Below the pieces are notes generated by a model. The model worked only from the letters and a program-made list of their open reading frames with translations. It was not told the DNA's origin and did not search any database. Below, one piece after another: positions 1 through 8,776 of a stretch of 64,000 bases of DNA. Origin of the DNA: Arthrobacter sp. SLBN-112 (GTDB taxonomy: Bacteria; Actinomycetota; Actinomycetes; Actinomycetales; Micrococcaceae); the NCBI RefSeq assembly GCF_030944625.1, contig NZ_JAUSXY010000001.1:434001-498000 (forward strand), read 5' to 3'. Each line of letters starts with the position of its first letter. The first letter of the stretch is position 1. The position numbers and the translations under genes were made by a program.

Positions 1-508
1 CGAACGGGACGTAGCCGGTGGCGGGAAAGATGGAGGACTGGACGGCGAACAGGTAGACGAAGAGGACGCCCACCCAAAAGGCAGGCAGCGCGACGAGGAG
101 GCCCACGAAGCCGCCGATCAGCTGGTCCAGCAGGCCGCCGCGGACCGCTGCGGTGACGCCCAATGCGATCCCGAGGACCGCGCTGAGGATGGTGGCTCCG
201 GCAGCAAGCGAGGCGGTGACGGGCAGGCGGCTGGCGAGGTCGGAGCTGACTGAGCGGCCATCGATGAGCGAGATGCCCAGGTCGCCCTGGACCGCGGACC
301 CGAGCCAGGTGAAGAACTGCGTGAACAGCGGATCGTTCCAGCCCAGCCTCTGGTTGACCTCGTCGATGGCTTCCTGGGAGGCGCCGGCCCCGAGGGACAC
401 GGCCCCGGGGCTGCCCGGCATTGCGTGCACCAGCAGGAATGCCAGCACCGCAACCACCAGCACGGTGGCCAGCGCCATCAACAGGCGCTTAGTGATGAAT
501 AGTGCCAT
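1..508 (-). CDS. ABC transporter permease, DppB-like (3' part missing)
   Basis: This is the N-terminal 169 residues of an inner-membrane permease of the peptide/nickel/oligosaccharide importer class; the rest lies outside the window. The start ATG at 508 follows a GGAGGT ribosome site four bases away. The protein opens with a basic stretch and a first membrane helix (about residues 5-28), then an extracytoplasmic loop with an NQRLGW motif and a QGDLGIS segment typical of DppB/OppB proteins, then further helices from about residue 95. It follows the receptor gene at 586-2142 on the same strand, separated by a strong hairpin, so the two should work together. The substrate is unproven; the nearby beta-glucosidase makes oligosaccharides as likely as peptides. 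Confidence 0.85.
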   Translation of the reverse strand, partial: MALFITKRLLMALATVLVVAVLAFLLVHAMPGSPGAVSLGAGASQEAIDEVNQRLGWNDPLFTQFFTWLGSAVQGDLGISLIDGRSVSSDLASRLPVTASLAAGATILSAVLGIALGVTAAVRGGLLDQLIGGFVGLLVALPAFWVGVLFVYLFAVQSSIFPATGYVPF

Positions 509-529
509 GGTGACCTCCATCGGTCAGGG

Positions 530-577
530 CCCTCCCGGGCGGCCCTTGTCCTGGTGGGCAAGGGCCGCCCGGGAGGG
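530..577 (-). terminator. Strong intercistronic hairpin between receptor and permease genes
   Basis: Two perfectly complementary 19-base arms (530-548, CCCTCCCGGGCGGCCCTTG, and 559-577) flank a 10-base loop. The hairpin begins 9 bases after the receptor stop codon and ends 22 bases before the permease start. There is no T-run, so partial termination or 3'-end protection of the receptor mRNA is more likely than full termination. That would give more receptor than permease, as is common in ABC importer operons. Confidence 0.75.
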
Positions 578-585
578 TGCGGGTA

Positions 586-2142
586 TTAGCTGGCCGGCGT
601 GTAGGACGAGAGGAGCGGGTAGGCGTTGGTGCCGGCGAACTTCACCTGGGCCACCTTCTTGGTGTTGTAGCCCTGGTTGGTCAGGGCCTCGTACAGCGGG
701 ATCATCCAGCCGGATTCCACCAGCCGGGTGTTCAGCTTGGTGGCGGCTGCCTTCACGGCGGCATCGTCCTTGGCTGCGGCCAGCTCGCCGGTGGCAGCGC
801 TGAGCTGGTCATCGGTGGCCTTCTGGACGTTGGTGAAGCCGTTCAGGACGACGCCATACATCACGCCGACGGGGTTGTCCCAGTTAAGGGGCGCATAGCC
901 AAGGGGCGTGGTAGCTACGGCGGCGAAGGCTTCATCCGTAGAAGCTGCCATCTTCACGTTCATGGTGATGCCGACGGCGGCCAGGTCCTTCTGGACTGCC
1001 TGCAGGTCCGTCTGGGTCTGTGCACCGGCGATGATAGTGAACTCAAAGCCGTTCGCGTAACCGGCCTCGGCCAACAGGCTCTTGGCCTTGTCCGGGTTGT
1101 ACGCGAACTTGGTTTCGAGGTCCTTGGTGAAGCCGGCCGAATCCTTGGGGAGGGCGTTCCAGGCCGGGATGTCACCCTTGTGCAGTGCGTCCACCAGGGC
1201 CTGGCGGTTGATGGCGTACTGGATGGCCTGGCGGACCTTCTCCTTTGCGAACGCCGGGGCTGTCTTGCCGATCTTGTCGAAGGAGATCATGGTGTTGACG
1301 GTGCCGCCGATCTGGGAAACGCCGACGCCTTTGGACTTCGCGAAGTCAACGGTGTTCGAGGTCAACATGGCCACGTCGGCCTGGCCGGAGACCAGGGCGT
1401 TGGCGCGGGCCTGGGGGTCCAGGACCACACTGAAGACCACTTTCTTGTAGGCGTACTTGGCAGCGTCAGCGCTCTTGTCGTTCTTCACCAGGACGTATTT
1501 GTTCCCCTTCACGGTGGAGGAGTCAAGGGTGTAGGGCCCGGAACCGTCAGGGGTTGCCGCGAGGCTGGACGTGTCCGTGACACCGTTCTTGCCCACGATC
1601 ATGCCGGTGGTGGAAGCCAGGTTCTTCTCGAATCCAGGCTGCGGCTTGGCGAAGGTCAGGGCCACCTGGGTGGGGCTGACCACGTCCACGGAGGTGATCT
1701 CCTGGGCTCCGCCCTTGGCGACGGCGGAGTAGGCGCTCAGTGCGGGATCGGACCGGCGGTCCAGGTTGGCCTTGACCAGTGCGGCGTCAAGCTTGGAGCC
1801 GTCGGTGAACGTCACGTCGTCCTTGAGGGTCAGCGTCAGGACCGTCTTGTCCGCGTTGTAGCTGAAGTCCTTGGCCAGGCCCGGGCCCGTGGAACCGTCC
1901 GGCTGAAGGGTCATCAGGCTGTCGTAGAGGCCTTCGAAGAACTGGCGCTGGGCTGCGGAGACACGCAGCGGGTCGAAACCGAAGGAGGCCGAGTCGCTGT
2001 CGATGGCCAGGGTCAGGCTGCTGGTGTCAGCCTTCGCCGCAGCTTGGCTGGACCCGCCGCCGCAGGCGGCCAGGGAACCCATCAGCAGGGCACCGGCCAG
2101 AACGGCGGAGCTCGCACGGGCGGTGGAGTTCGGAAGTTTCAT
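586..2142 (-). CDS. ABC transporter substrate-binding lipoprotein, family 5 (DppA/OppA type)
   Basis: This extracytoplasmic receptor of 518 residues belongs to the SBP_bac_5 family that binds peptides, nickel complexes or oligosaccharides. The chosen start (MKLPNSTARASSAVLAG) gives a lipoprotein signal peptide with lipobox LAAC and lipidated Cys27, followed by GGGSS. The mature part shows the family pattern: an EGLYDSLM segment near residue 80, a VRQAIQYAIN segment in the middle and a GYANGFEFTI segment later. An upstream in-frame start would add 25 residues before the signal peptide and is rejected. It is the first gene of an importer operon that continues into the permease at 1-508 and is divergent from the GH1 glucosidase, which hints at beta-glucoside or cellobiose uptake. 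Confidence 0.9.
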   Translation of the reverse strand: MKLPNSTARASSAVLAGALLMGSLAACGGGSSQAAAKADTSSLTLAIDSDSASFGFDPLRVSAAQRQFFEGLYDSLMTLQPDGSTGPGLAKDFSYNADKTVLTLTLKDDVTFTDGSKLDAALVKANLDRRSDPALSAYSAVAKGGAQEITSVDVVSPTQVALTFAKPQPGFEKNLASTTGMIVGKNGVTDTSSLAATPDGSGPYTLDSSTVKGNKYVLVKNDKSADAAKYAYKKVVFSVVLDPQARANALVSGQADVAMLTSNTVDFAKSKGVGVSQIGGTVNTMISFDKIGKTAPAFAKEKVRQAIQYAINRQALVDALHKGDIPAWNALPKDSAGFTKDLETKFAYNPDKAKSLLAEAGYANGFEFTIIAGAQTQTDLQAVQKDLAAVGITMNVKMAASTDEAFAAVATTPLGYAPLNWDNPVGVMYGVVLNGFTNVQKATDDQLSAATGELAAAKDDAAVKAAATKLNTRLVESGWMIPLYEALTNQGYNTKKVAQVKFAGTNAYPLLSSYTPAS

Positions 2143-2245
2143 GTAGTGCGCCTTTGCATTCTGATGTGATGGCGGAGGAACGGTTGTGGGGGCTGGCTGC
2201 TCGCCGGCTCCCTTCAAGAATCAGCCGGGGCCACAGGCACCAAAC

Positions 2246-2258
2246 ATGACAATGTCAT
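2246..2258. promoter_or_regulatory. Perfect palindrome in divergent promoter region
   Basis: ATGACA-A-TGTCAT is a perfect 13-base inverted repeat in the 218-base gap between the importer operon (minus strand) and the GH1 gene (plus strand). Its symmetry and position suit an operator for a dimeric repressor controlling both directions. The cognate regulator is not identifiable; no regulator gene is adjacent. Confidence 0.45.
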
Positions 2259-2360
2259 TGATTGAAAAAGTATTGTGGTGGCGGTCACGCCGGGCGACAG
2301 GATGGATGCAGGGCAGCGAAGCCTGGGACGCCTGCGCGCGTCCATCACGAAAGGAACCCC

Positions 2361-3620
2361 ATGACCAACCCGTTCCCCAGCGACTTCCTTTGGGGCGTGG
2401 CCACCGCAGGCCACCAAGTGGAAGGCAACGACGTCAACAGCGATACCTGGTTCCTGGAGCACCTGCCCGGGACGATTTTCGCGGAGCCGTCCGGGGATGC
2501 CGTGGACCATTACCACCGCTACCGCGAGGACATCGCACTGATTGCCGGCCTCGGCTTCACCAGCTACCGGTTTTCCCTGGAATGGGCCCGGATCGAGCCG
2601 GAGGAGGGCCACTTCTCGGTGGCTGCACTGGACCACTACAGGCGGGTGCTGGAGGCCTGCCACGAGCATGGCCTCACCCCGGTGGTCACGTTCCACCATT
2701 TCACGTCACCGCTCTGGCTCCTTCGGGTCGGCGGCTGGGAGGGCGACCGGACGCCCGAACTCTTTGCTCGGTATTGCGACCGGGCAATGGCGCACCTTGG
2801 CGACCTGATCGGCGTCGCCTGCACGCTGAACGAACCCAACCTCCCCTGGCTGCTGGAATCATTCGGCATCGGCGGGGAAGCACCGGAGAACCGCGGTTCG
2901 GTGCCCATCTGGGCGGCCGCCGCTGAGCGTTTGGGTGTGGATGCCACCACCATCGCGCCGTTCCAGTTCTGTTCCACTGAAGCCGGTTTCACCGTCAAGC
3001 TGGCCGCGCACCGGGCCGCCATTGCTGCCATCAAGGCCCGTCGCCCCGATCTTCAGGTGGGCTGGACGCTGGCAAACTCCGATATCCAGGCTATTCCCGG
3101 CGGCCAAGAGCTTGCGGAGCAAGTCCGGCGGGACGTGAACGAACGTTTCCTGGAGGCGTCCCGCGGTGACGATTTCGTGGGCATCCAGACCTACGGCCGC
3201 ACCGTGTACGGGCCGGACGGCCACGCTCCGGCACCGGAGGGTGTGCCCACCAACCAGATGGGCGAGGAAATCTACCCCCAGGCATTGGAAGCCACCATCC
3301 GCGAGGCCCACAGGATCGCCGGCATCCCGGTGATAGTCACCGAGAACGGCCTGGCCACCGAAGACGACACCCAGCGCGTGGCGTACCTGAAGGCGGCCGT
3401 CGACAGCGTTGCCGCCTGCATCGAGGACGGCATCGACGTCCGCGGGTACATCGCCTGGACCGCGTTCGACAACTTCGAGTGGGTCTTCGGCTATGGGCCC
3501 AAGTTCGGCCTGATCGCCGTCGACCGCTCCACCCAGGAACGCACACCGAAGGAAAGCGCGCACTGGCTCGGCAACCTGGCCAGGGACCACGCCAAGGCTG
3601 CTGCGCCGCAGCCCGTCTAA
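2361..3620 (+). CDS. Glycoside hydrolase family 1, beta-glucosidase-like
   Basis: This cytoplasmic 419-residue (beta/alpha)8 enzyme hydrolyses beta-glycosides. It opens with FPSDFLWGVATAGHQVEG, the usual GH1 N-terminal signature. The acid/base glutamate is E158 in TLNEPN and the nucleophile is E328 in VTENG. A late WTAFDNFEW segment corresponds to the family's substrate-binding WS..DNFEW motif. The start ATG is preceded by AAAGGA; an upstream in-frame start would add 33 non-homologous residues. The length is slightly short of the usual 440-470. With the divergent importer it probably forms a beta-glucoside uptake and cleavage unit. A 6-phospho-beta-glucosidase role is less likely, because no PTS gene is nearby. 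Confidence 0.9.
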   Translation: MTNPFPSDFLWGVATAGHQVEGNDVNSDTWFLEHLPGTIFAEPSGDAVDHYHRYREDIALIAGLGFTSYRFSLEWARIEPEEGHFSVAALDHYRRVLEACHEHGLTPVVTFHHFTSPLWLLRVGGWEGDRTPELFARYCDRAMAHLGDLIGVACTLNEPNLPWLLESFGIGGEAPENRGSVPIWAAAAERLGVDATTIAPFQFCSTEAGFTVKLAAHRAAIAAIKARRPDLQVGWTLANSDIQAIPGGQELAEQVRRDVNERFLEASRGDDFVGIQTYGRTVYGPDGHAPAPEGVPTNQMGEEIYPQALEATIREAHRIAGIPVIVTENGLATEDDTQRVAYLKAAVDSVAACIEDGIDVRGYIAWTAFDNFEWVFGYGPKFGLIAVDRSTQERTPKESAHWLGNLARDHAKAAAPQPV

Positions 3621-3635
3621 GGCGAAAGAAATTGT

Positions 3636-3658
3636 CCGGACTTCCCAGGGAAGTCCGG
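3636..3658 (+). terminator. Hairpin downstream of the GH1 gene
   Basis: CCGGACTTCC and GGAAGTCCGG form a perfect 10-bp stem with a three-base loop, starting 16 bases after the GH1 stop codon. The stem is followed by GCCATTTCG rather than a clear T-run. It is a likely transcription terminator of the high-GC actinobacterial kind. Confidence 0.7.
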
Positions 3659-3737
3659 GCCATTTCGATCTCCGCCGCAGCCGGAACTGCGGCCCTATTC
3701 GCTAGGCTGGGACGCGCCGCAGACTTTCGCGGCGTCA

Positions 3738-4694
3738 ATGGATTCGGGGGGATCTGTGCCGCGGTCGAGCCAGTGGGGCAGGGCGTATTTTGCCGTTCAG
3801 GCTGTCGCCGGGTGTTTGTGGTGGGTAGCGGTCTTCCTGTCTCCTGCGGTGCGCCGGGCAACACTTGGCGGCCTGGACCCGGTCCTTGTTGCCGTGTTCG
3901 ATGTCCCGCTGTTTGTTCTTGCCTCCGCGGCCGCAGCCTGCGGGGTGCGGTCTGCGGCCATTGCCGGCGCCTTGTGGACCACCTTTGTCGCCGTCGCCAT
4001 GGCCGTCTATGCCACGGTGACAACCCAGGCGGGCATCGGCGTGCTGGCCATGGGCGCGGCCACGGCAGGTTCGCTCGCCGCACTCTGCCTCGTCCTGCTC
4101 GGCCGCATCCCCACTGCGTGGATTGTCCGGGGCCCGTTTGCCTTCCGTCCGGCCCGGAAACGCACGCACGCGGGATTCCATGTGGCTGCCACGCTCGGGC
4201 AGATTATGGTGTTCTGGGGTTTCTTCCTGGGGGTGGTACCGGCCTGCCTGGCCGTTCTCGAACAGCGCTGGAGGCTGGCAGTGGCCTTTCCCGCATTTGC
4301 TGCCCCTGCCGGCGTCGTAATCCTCATCCTTGCCAGCGCGTTGGGAATCTGGTCTGCCGCCGTGATGTCCACCCTCGGGGGCGGAACACCGTTGCCGTCT
4401 GCGATGGCCAACCGGTTGGTTATAGCCGGCCCCTACCTCTGGATCCGCAACCCGATGGCTGTGGCGGGCATTATCCAGGGAGCCGCGGTGGGCCTGATCC
4501 TGCAATCGTGGTTGGTCGTGGGATACGCAGTCCTCGGCTCACTGGCGTGGAACTACGCCGTGCGGCCCCTTGAGGAAGCGGACCTCACGGAGCGGTTCGG
4601 CGACGAGTTCCGGCAGTACAGCCGGGCGGTCCGCTGCTGGATCCCCAGGGTCCCCGGAACCCGCCGAACCCAGTCGGCGGCAGGTTCGCGGTAA
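3738..4694 (+). CDS. Integral membrane protein with C-terminal isoprenylcysteine/phospholipid methyltransferase-like domain
   Basis: The 318-residue protein has six or more hydrophobic segments. Its last 110 residues carry the pattern of the ICMT/PEMT membrane methyltransferase fold: GPYLWIRNPMAVAGI, then LEEADLTERFGDEFRQY and a closing basic WIPR. This domain uses S-adenosylmethionine to methylate lipid or prenyl-type substrates at the membrane. The first 130 residues are an additional membrane region I do not recognise. The start may instead be the GTG at 3756, which has a better placed GGGGGGA. It stands alone between GH1 and the debranching-enzyme gene. The substrate is unknown. Confidence 0.7.
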   Translation: MDSGGSVPRSSQWGRAYFAVQAVAGCLWWVAVFLSPAVRRATLGGLDPVLVAVFDVPLFVLASAAAACGVRSAAIAGALWTTFVAVAMAVYATVTTQAGIGVLAMGAATAGSLAALCLVLLGRIPTAWIVRGPFAFRPARKRTHAGFHVAATLGQIMVFWGFFLGVVPACLAVLEQRWRLAVAFPAFAAPAGVVILILASALGIWSAAVMSTLGGGTPLPSAMANRLVIAGPYLWIRNPMAVAGIIQGAAVGLILQSWLVVGYAVLGSLAWNYAVRPLEEADLTERFGDEFRQYSRAVRCWIPRVPGTRRTQSAAGSR

Positions 4695-4700
4695 GGCTGG

Positions 4701-6869
4701 TCACGGCCGCCCAGGCTCACTTCCCAGGCCGGCTTGCGCCAACAGTTCTGTCAGCCATGGCCGGTGTTCGCGATGGAACCTTATGCCCTCCGGCAGACCC
4801 TGCACCGACGGCTCGGAACCAGTGATGTCGATGCTCATCCGGCCCCCGGCAATGGGCGCGTTGGTGATGTGGAGGTCTCCGTAGGCTTCAGGCAGTACCG
4901 GGTCCATCCAGAAGCCTCCGCGCGACACATGGGCGTCATACCTCATGAGGCTGGTGATCAACATAATCGGTGTGGCCGCCGCCCACGCCTGCGGCGAGCA
5001 CGCCGTCGGATACGGGACAGGCTCGCTGACCTGTTCACGGCTGAAGCCGCAAAATAGCTCCGGGAGCCGGCCGTTGCAGTAATCGGCTGCTTCCAGGAGG
5101 GCGGTGGCAATCCGCTGCGCCTCTTCCACGAAGCCGTATCGCAACAGGCCCGCAGCGATGATGGCGTTGTCGTGCGGCCACACGGACCCATTGTGGTAGC
5201 TGGCGGGGTTATAGGCCCCCATGTCGGTGGCCAGCGTGCGGACACCCCAGCCGCTGAACATCTCCGGCGACATGAGCCGCTCGGCAACGAGCGGTGCTTT
5301 ATCGTCATCGACAATGCCGTGCCAGAGGCATTGCCCCATGTTAGAGGCGCAGGCGTCCACCGGACGCTTCTTGCCGTCCAGCGCCACAGCGTAGTAGCCA
5401 CGGTCAGGCAGCCAGAACTCGTCGTTGAACTTTTTCTTGAGCCGCGCCGCCTCATCAGTAAGCTGCGCGGCCAGGGGTGCGTCCCCGGCGTCGTATGCCA
5501 TCCACGCTCGTGACAGCAACGCCGAATAGACCAAAGCCTGCACTTCGCACAGCGCGATGGGAGGCTCGGCCAGCGCGCCGTCGACGAAATTGATGCCGTC
5601 CCACGAGTCCTTCCAGCCTTGGTTGATCAGGCCCTGGTCATTGAGCCGGGAGTACTCGACGAATCCGTCGCCGTCTTTGTCGCCATATTCGCGAACCCAG
5701 TCCAGCGCCCGGTCCGCGTACGGCAGGAGAGCGGCGATGGTGTCCTTGGCAAAGCCCCAGCGGCTGACCGATCCAAGCGTCATGACGAACTGGGGCGTAG
5801 CGTCAACGCTGCCGTAGTACACCGACTTGCCGCCCAGAGCCAGTCCGCTGGAGACACCCAGCCTGACCTCGTGCAGGATCTTCCCGGGTTCCTCCTCGCT
5901 CATCGGATCCACCACCTTGCCCTGGCGGTCAGCCAACGTCTGCAACGTTCCAAGGGCGAGGCTGGGGTCCACGGGAAGGGCCATTTCCGAAGCCCAGAGC
6001 GAATCACGCCCAAACAGCGTCATGAACCATGGTGCACCGGCGGCGACCACGATCCTATCCGGATGTGCGGGATCTTCGATGCGGAGCGCCCCGAGATCGT
6101 CATAGCTGCGGCGGAGAGTCCGTTCGATGGAACGGTTTCCCATATGGAGTTTGGGAATCTTCGCAACCCATTCCTGCCGTCGGCGGTCATTCGGGGACAT
6201 GCCGTGCGCAGCCTGCTCGAAGGGCGGGGCCAGCGGTGCAGTACCGCCGTCGGAAACAGGCACCACGCTCACCAGCGTGCTCCATTCGCCGCGTGGCGCA
6301 ACAACCACCTGGTACTTGAGGGCATGCGGTGTGGCGATGGCGCCCCTCCCGGTCACGCTGACGGCCTTCAGGACGTCGTGCCACACAGCCCTGATGGTCA
6401 GGGAATCATCCAAAGGATGCCGGGATTCCACCCAGTGGCGCTGGACCCGCGCCTCTTTTACTTCGAAGAGATCCGCGAAATCCGCTTCAACGCTGATGGA
6501 AATGTCGCACTCGACGGCGTCAGCGGAGTAATTCCTGAGGGTGATCTCCTCGAAGATTCCGGCCGTCACTTCCCGCAGCCGCTCCACGATGAGAGGGCTG
6601 TCGGCGTACCCGTCCGAGCGCGGAACACGGCCGATGAACAGTGCACGGTAGGGCTCCTTAGTCTCCGCCGTCAGCGGCTCAAGGGGCTGGTCATTCACCG
6701 TCAGGTTCCAGCGCGAAAGGATCCGCGTGTCCTCGTGGAAAGCGCCGTGGGGATGTTCGGGATGGATGTCTCCATTGGCCAGGGAAATACAGAAGCACGA
6801 TCCCTCCACCAGGGTGACGGTTCCGGCACCAACAGGTCCGGCAGCAGTATCAGCATTCCATCCAGCCAT
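4701..6869 (-). CDS. Amylo-alpha-1,6-glucosidase / glycogen-debranching-type protein
   Basis: The 722-residue protein has an N-terminal beta-sandwich domain (about residues 15-230, including NGDIHPEHPHG and an FHEDTRILSRW segment) typical of GDE_N_bis. It is followed by an (alpha/alpha)6 barrel (about 280-690) with TLFGRDSLWASEM, NQGWKDSWDGI and NGSVWPHDNAIIAAGL motifs. Proteins of this kind are annotated as amylo-alpha-1,6-glucosidases, although many have no tested substrate; trehalose, glucosylglycerate or glycogen branches are options. The start ATG has GAAGGAG six bases upstream; a longer reading would add 12 residues without a ribosome site. The gene is single and followed by a convergent gene only 6 bases away. 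Confidence 0.8.
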   Translation of the reverse strand: MAGWNADTAAGPVGAGTVTLVEGSCFCISLANGDIHPEHPHGAFHEDTRILSRWNLTVNDQPLEPLTAETKEPYRALFIGRVPRSDGYADSPLIVERLREVTAGIFEEITLRNYSADAVECDISISVEADFADLFEVKEARVQRHWVESRHPLDDSLTIRAVWHDVLKAVSVTGRGAIATPHALKYQVVVAPRGEWSTLVSVVPVSDGGTAPLAPPFEQAAHGMSPNDRRRQEWVAKIPKLHMGNRSIERTLRRSYDDLGALRIEDPAHPDRIVVAAGAPWFMTLFGRDSLWASEMALPVDPSLALGTLQTLADRQGKVVDPMSEEEPGKILHEVRLGVSSGLALGGKSVYYGSVDATPQFVMTLGSVSRWGFAKDTIAALLPYADRALDWVREYGDKDGDGFVEYSRLNDQGLINQGWKDSWDGINFVDGALAEPPIALCEVQALVYSALLSRAWMAYDAGDAPLAAQLTDEAARLKKKFNDEFWLPDRGYYAVALDGKKRPVDACASNMGQCLWHGIVDDDKAPLVAERLMSPEMFSGWGVRTLATDMGAYNPASYHNGSVWPHDNAIIAAGLLRYGFVEEAQRIATALLEAADYCNGRLPELFCGFSREQVSEPVPYPTACSPQAWAAATPIMLITSLMRYDAHVSRGGFWMDPVLPEAYGDLHITNAPIAGGRMSIDITGSEPSVQGLPEGIRFHREHRPWLTELLAQAGLGSEPGRP

Positions 6870-7099
6870 GCCCGCTCCTTCAACGGCCCAAGACCGAGGC
6901 GGCAACCCGACACCCGGATCCCGCCTCGGGCGGAGTGCCGCCTACCTGCTGGATAGACGCTACGCCTAAGGCCCCCTGGACGAAAGGCTCCGGGCGCAGT
7001 TCCTTCGACGCCTGGTGGAACAACCCGGCGGCTCGGTCCCAGTCCGCCCAAGTCGTCGGCCGGAACCTGCGCCAGAATCCCCGCAAGCCGCCGGGCGTC

Positions 7100-7537
7100 C
7101 TAGTCGACGCCCGGTTCGCGGATGACCAGCACCGGGCAGTGCGCGTGGTGGATGGTCTGGTGCGAAACGGAGCCGAGCATCATTCCGGTGAATCCGCCAT
7201 GCCCGCGCGAGCCCACCGCTATGAGGTCGGCGTCCTTGGAAGCCTCAATGAGCGCCGATGCCGGGTTGCCCTCCACTATGCGGCCGGTGAGGGCCACGTC
7301 CTGGTCCTTGACGCGCTCCAGTTCAGCCTCCAGGATCGCCTGGGCGTCTTTCTCGAAGATCTCGTAATCCCAGGCAGTGCCGAGGGCATCACTGACGTAA
7401 GGGAAGCTCCAGGCGGTCACGGCCTGGACCTCACCCTTCCGCAGCCTGGACTCCTGCACGGCCCAGTCCATGGCGGCCCGGGACTGCTCCGATCCGTCCA
7501 CCCCCACCACGATCTTGTACTTTCCGTTACCGGCCAT
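7100..7537 (-). CDS. Universal stress protein, UspA family, single domain
   Basis: This cytoplasmic 145-residue protein has one Usp fold. It begins KIVVGVDGSEQS and ends with the ATP-binding signature G-x2-G-x9-G-S at G109, G112, G122 and S123, then PVLVIREP. The presence of that motif suggests the ATP-binding UspFG-like class. GGGGAA lies upstream of the chosen ATG; a longer in-frame reading (67 extra residues) overlaps the preceding gene and looks random. The cellular role is usually stress or starvation survival. It follows the Cys-rich gene at 7572-7856, 34 bases upstream, possibly as one transcript. Confidence 0.9.
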   Translation of the reverse strand: MAGNGKYKIVVGVDGSEQSRAAMDWAVQESRLRKGEVQAVTAWSFPYVSDALGTAWDYEIFEKDAQAILEAELERVKDQDVALTGRIVEGNPASALIEASKDADLIAVGSRGHGGFTGMMLGSVSHQTIHHAHCPVLVIREPGVD

Positions 7538-7571
7538 GGTTCCCCGTTTCCGTTCCAGAATTCCAGTTTGG

Positions 7572-7856
7572 TCAGCCCTGGCCGGTTGTGGCGCCTTGGG
7601 CCTGAACGGCAACCGTCGAGTGCTCGGCTTTGGCGGCCTGATGCGGATTTCCCGCCTCCTTGGCACAGTGCAGGCAGCAGTAGACGCCTGCTTCACTCTC
7701 CACCGGATGGCCCAGGATCCGGCAGCCGCAGTGCTCACAGGCGGGAGCCATCATATGGATTGCACACTCAAAGCTGTCGAACGTGCCGGTCTGGTTTCCC
7801 ATACTGACGGTGAACATGCGGCCCTCGCTGCTGCCGCAGACATCGCACGCGCCCAT
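7572..7856 (-). CDS. Small Cys-rich putative metal-binding protein
   Basis: This 94-residue protein has two cysteine clusters. CDVCG is at the N terminus, and CEHCGCR followed about 18 residues later by YCCLHCAKEAG resembles the C-x-C / YCC..CA arrangement of prokaryotic metallothionein-like or zinc-ribbon proteins. AGGAGG precedes the ATG by about eight bases. The tail (last 25 residues) is Ala/Gln/Thr-rich and probably disordered. A role in zinc or copper binding is inferred only from the cysteines. It precedes a universal stress protein on the same strand, suggesting stress-linked expression. Confidence 0.65.
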   Translation of the reverse strand: MGACDVCGSSEGRMFTVSMGNQTGTFDSFECAIHMMAPACEHCGCRILGHPVESEAGVYCCLHCAKEAGNPHQAAKAEHSTVAVQAQGATTGQG

Positions 7857-7949
7857 GGTCCTGCCTCCTGTTTATTTGCTGCCTGCTCCGGACACTCAAG
7901 TTGACCGCTTCCAGGCATTTGCTGCCTAGGGGCGAAGGTCCTCCGGCAG

Positions 7950-8672
7950 CTAGAGGTGGCGGAGGTAGCGTTCGGGCGAGTCCATGAACTTTTGCCAATT
8001 CGTCACGAGCTCCAGGTCCGCCCAGGACCTGGCCCGCAACCCCCAGGGTCCCGCTTCCAGGATGGTGGCGCCGGGCAAGGCGGCGAGCAACGGCGAATGG
8101 GTGGACATGATCACCTGGGACTGGCCGCCGGCCAACAAGTCCTTCAGGACGGACAGAAGACTCAGGCAACCCGAGAAGGACAGGGCGGACTCCGGTTCGT
8201 CCAGAACCCAGAGTCCGGCTCCGCGGAAACGGTCGGCGGCCAACTGCAGGAAGGACTCGCCGTGGGACATGTCATGGAACGGGATGTCCGGACTAGACGT
8301 GCTGGGGTTCTCTTCGAGGTATGTATAAAGCCCGTGCATGGTCTCGGCCCGGAGAAAGTAGCCCCGCCGGGTGGCGCCGGCGTTCCGGACCAGCTGCAAA
8401 TGGTCGCCGAGGACGGATTCGGTACGCCGGGTGCTGTGCCGGGCCCCCGTTGACCCGCCCTCCGGGGAGAGCCCGTAGGCGAGCGCGATGCCTTCCACCA
8501 GCGTGGATTTTCCCGAGCCGTTCTCGCCCAGCAGGATGGTGGCCGGGCCCAGGTCGAGCCCCTGGTCGAGGATGTGGGCCACCGGCGGCAGGGCGGCCGG
8601 CCAGCGTGCGCGGTCCAGGACATTCGACGGGTCCTCTGCCAGCCGCCGGATCGGGTAGGTGCGCAGGGGCAT
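7950..8672 (-). CDS. Stand-alone AAA/ABC-type ATPase
   Basis: This 240-residue cytoplasmic protein has Walker A GENGSGKST (residues 49-57), a shortened ABC signature SHGES (136-140), Walker B LWVLDEPESAL (from 154) and a STHSPLL switch with the H-loop histidine. This is the compact predicted-ATPase type found alone in many actinobacteria, not a transporter ATPase; no permease is nearby. The chosen ATG gives MPLRTYPIRRL and is preceded by GGGACC. Function is unknown. Some relatives act in nuclease or toxin systems, but no partner gene is adjacent. Confidence 0.75.
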   Translation of the reverse strand: MPLRTYPIRRLAEDPSNVLDRARWPAALPPVAHILDQGLDLGPATILLGENGSGKSTLVEGIALAYGLSPEGGSTGARHSTRRTESVLGDHLQLVRNAGATRRGYFLRAETMHGLYTYLEENPSTSSPDIPFHDMSHGESFLQLAADRFRGAGLWVLDEPESALSFSGCLSLLSVLKDLLAGGQSQVIMSTHSPLLAALPGATILEAGPWGLRARSWADLELVTNWQKFMDSPERYLRHL

Positions 8673-8776
8673 GGTCCCATTCTCGCAGGAAGAGGTTTTT
8701 CTCCGCTTCACCCATCCACCCCGGCTTCCGCTCCGAAGTCCAAGGGAAGAAGTGCACTAAAGGTTAGGACGGGACG

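Noticed and set aside
577..2169. Open reading frame of 530 codons on the plus strand opposite the receptor gene
   Set aside because: It lies antisense to a clear lipoprotein gene, is Gly/Val/Leu-rich in the way GC-rich shadow frames are and has no recognisable domain.
7950..8672. A defence-system ATPase (OLD- or Septu-like)
   Set aside because: The protein has only the ATPase core; no nuclease domain or partner effector gene is adjacent.
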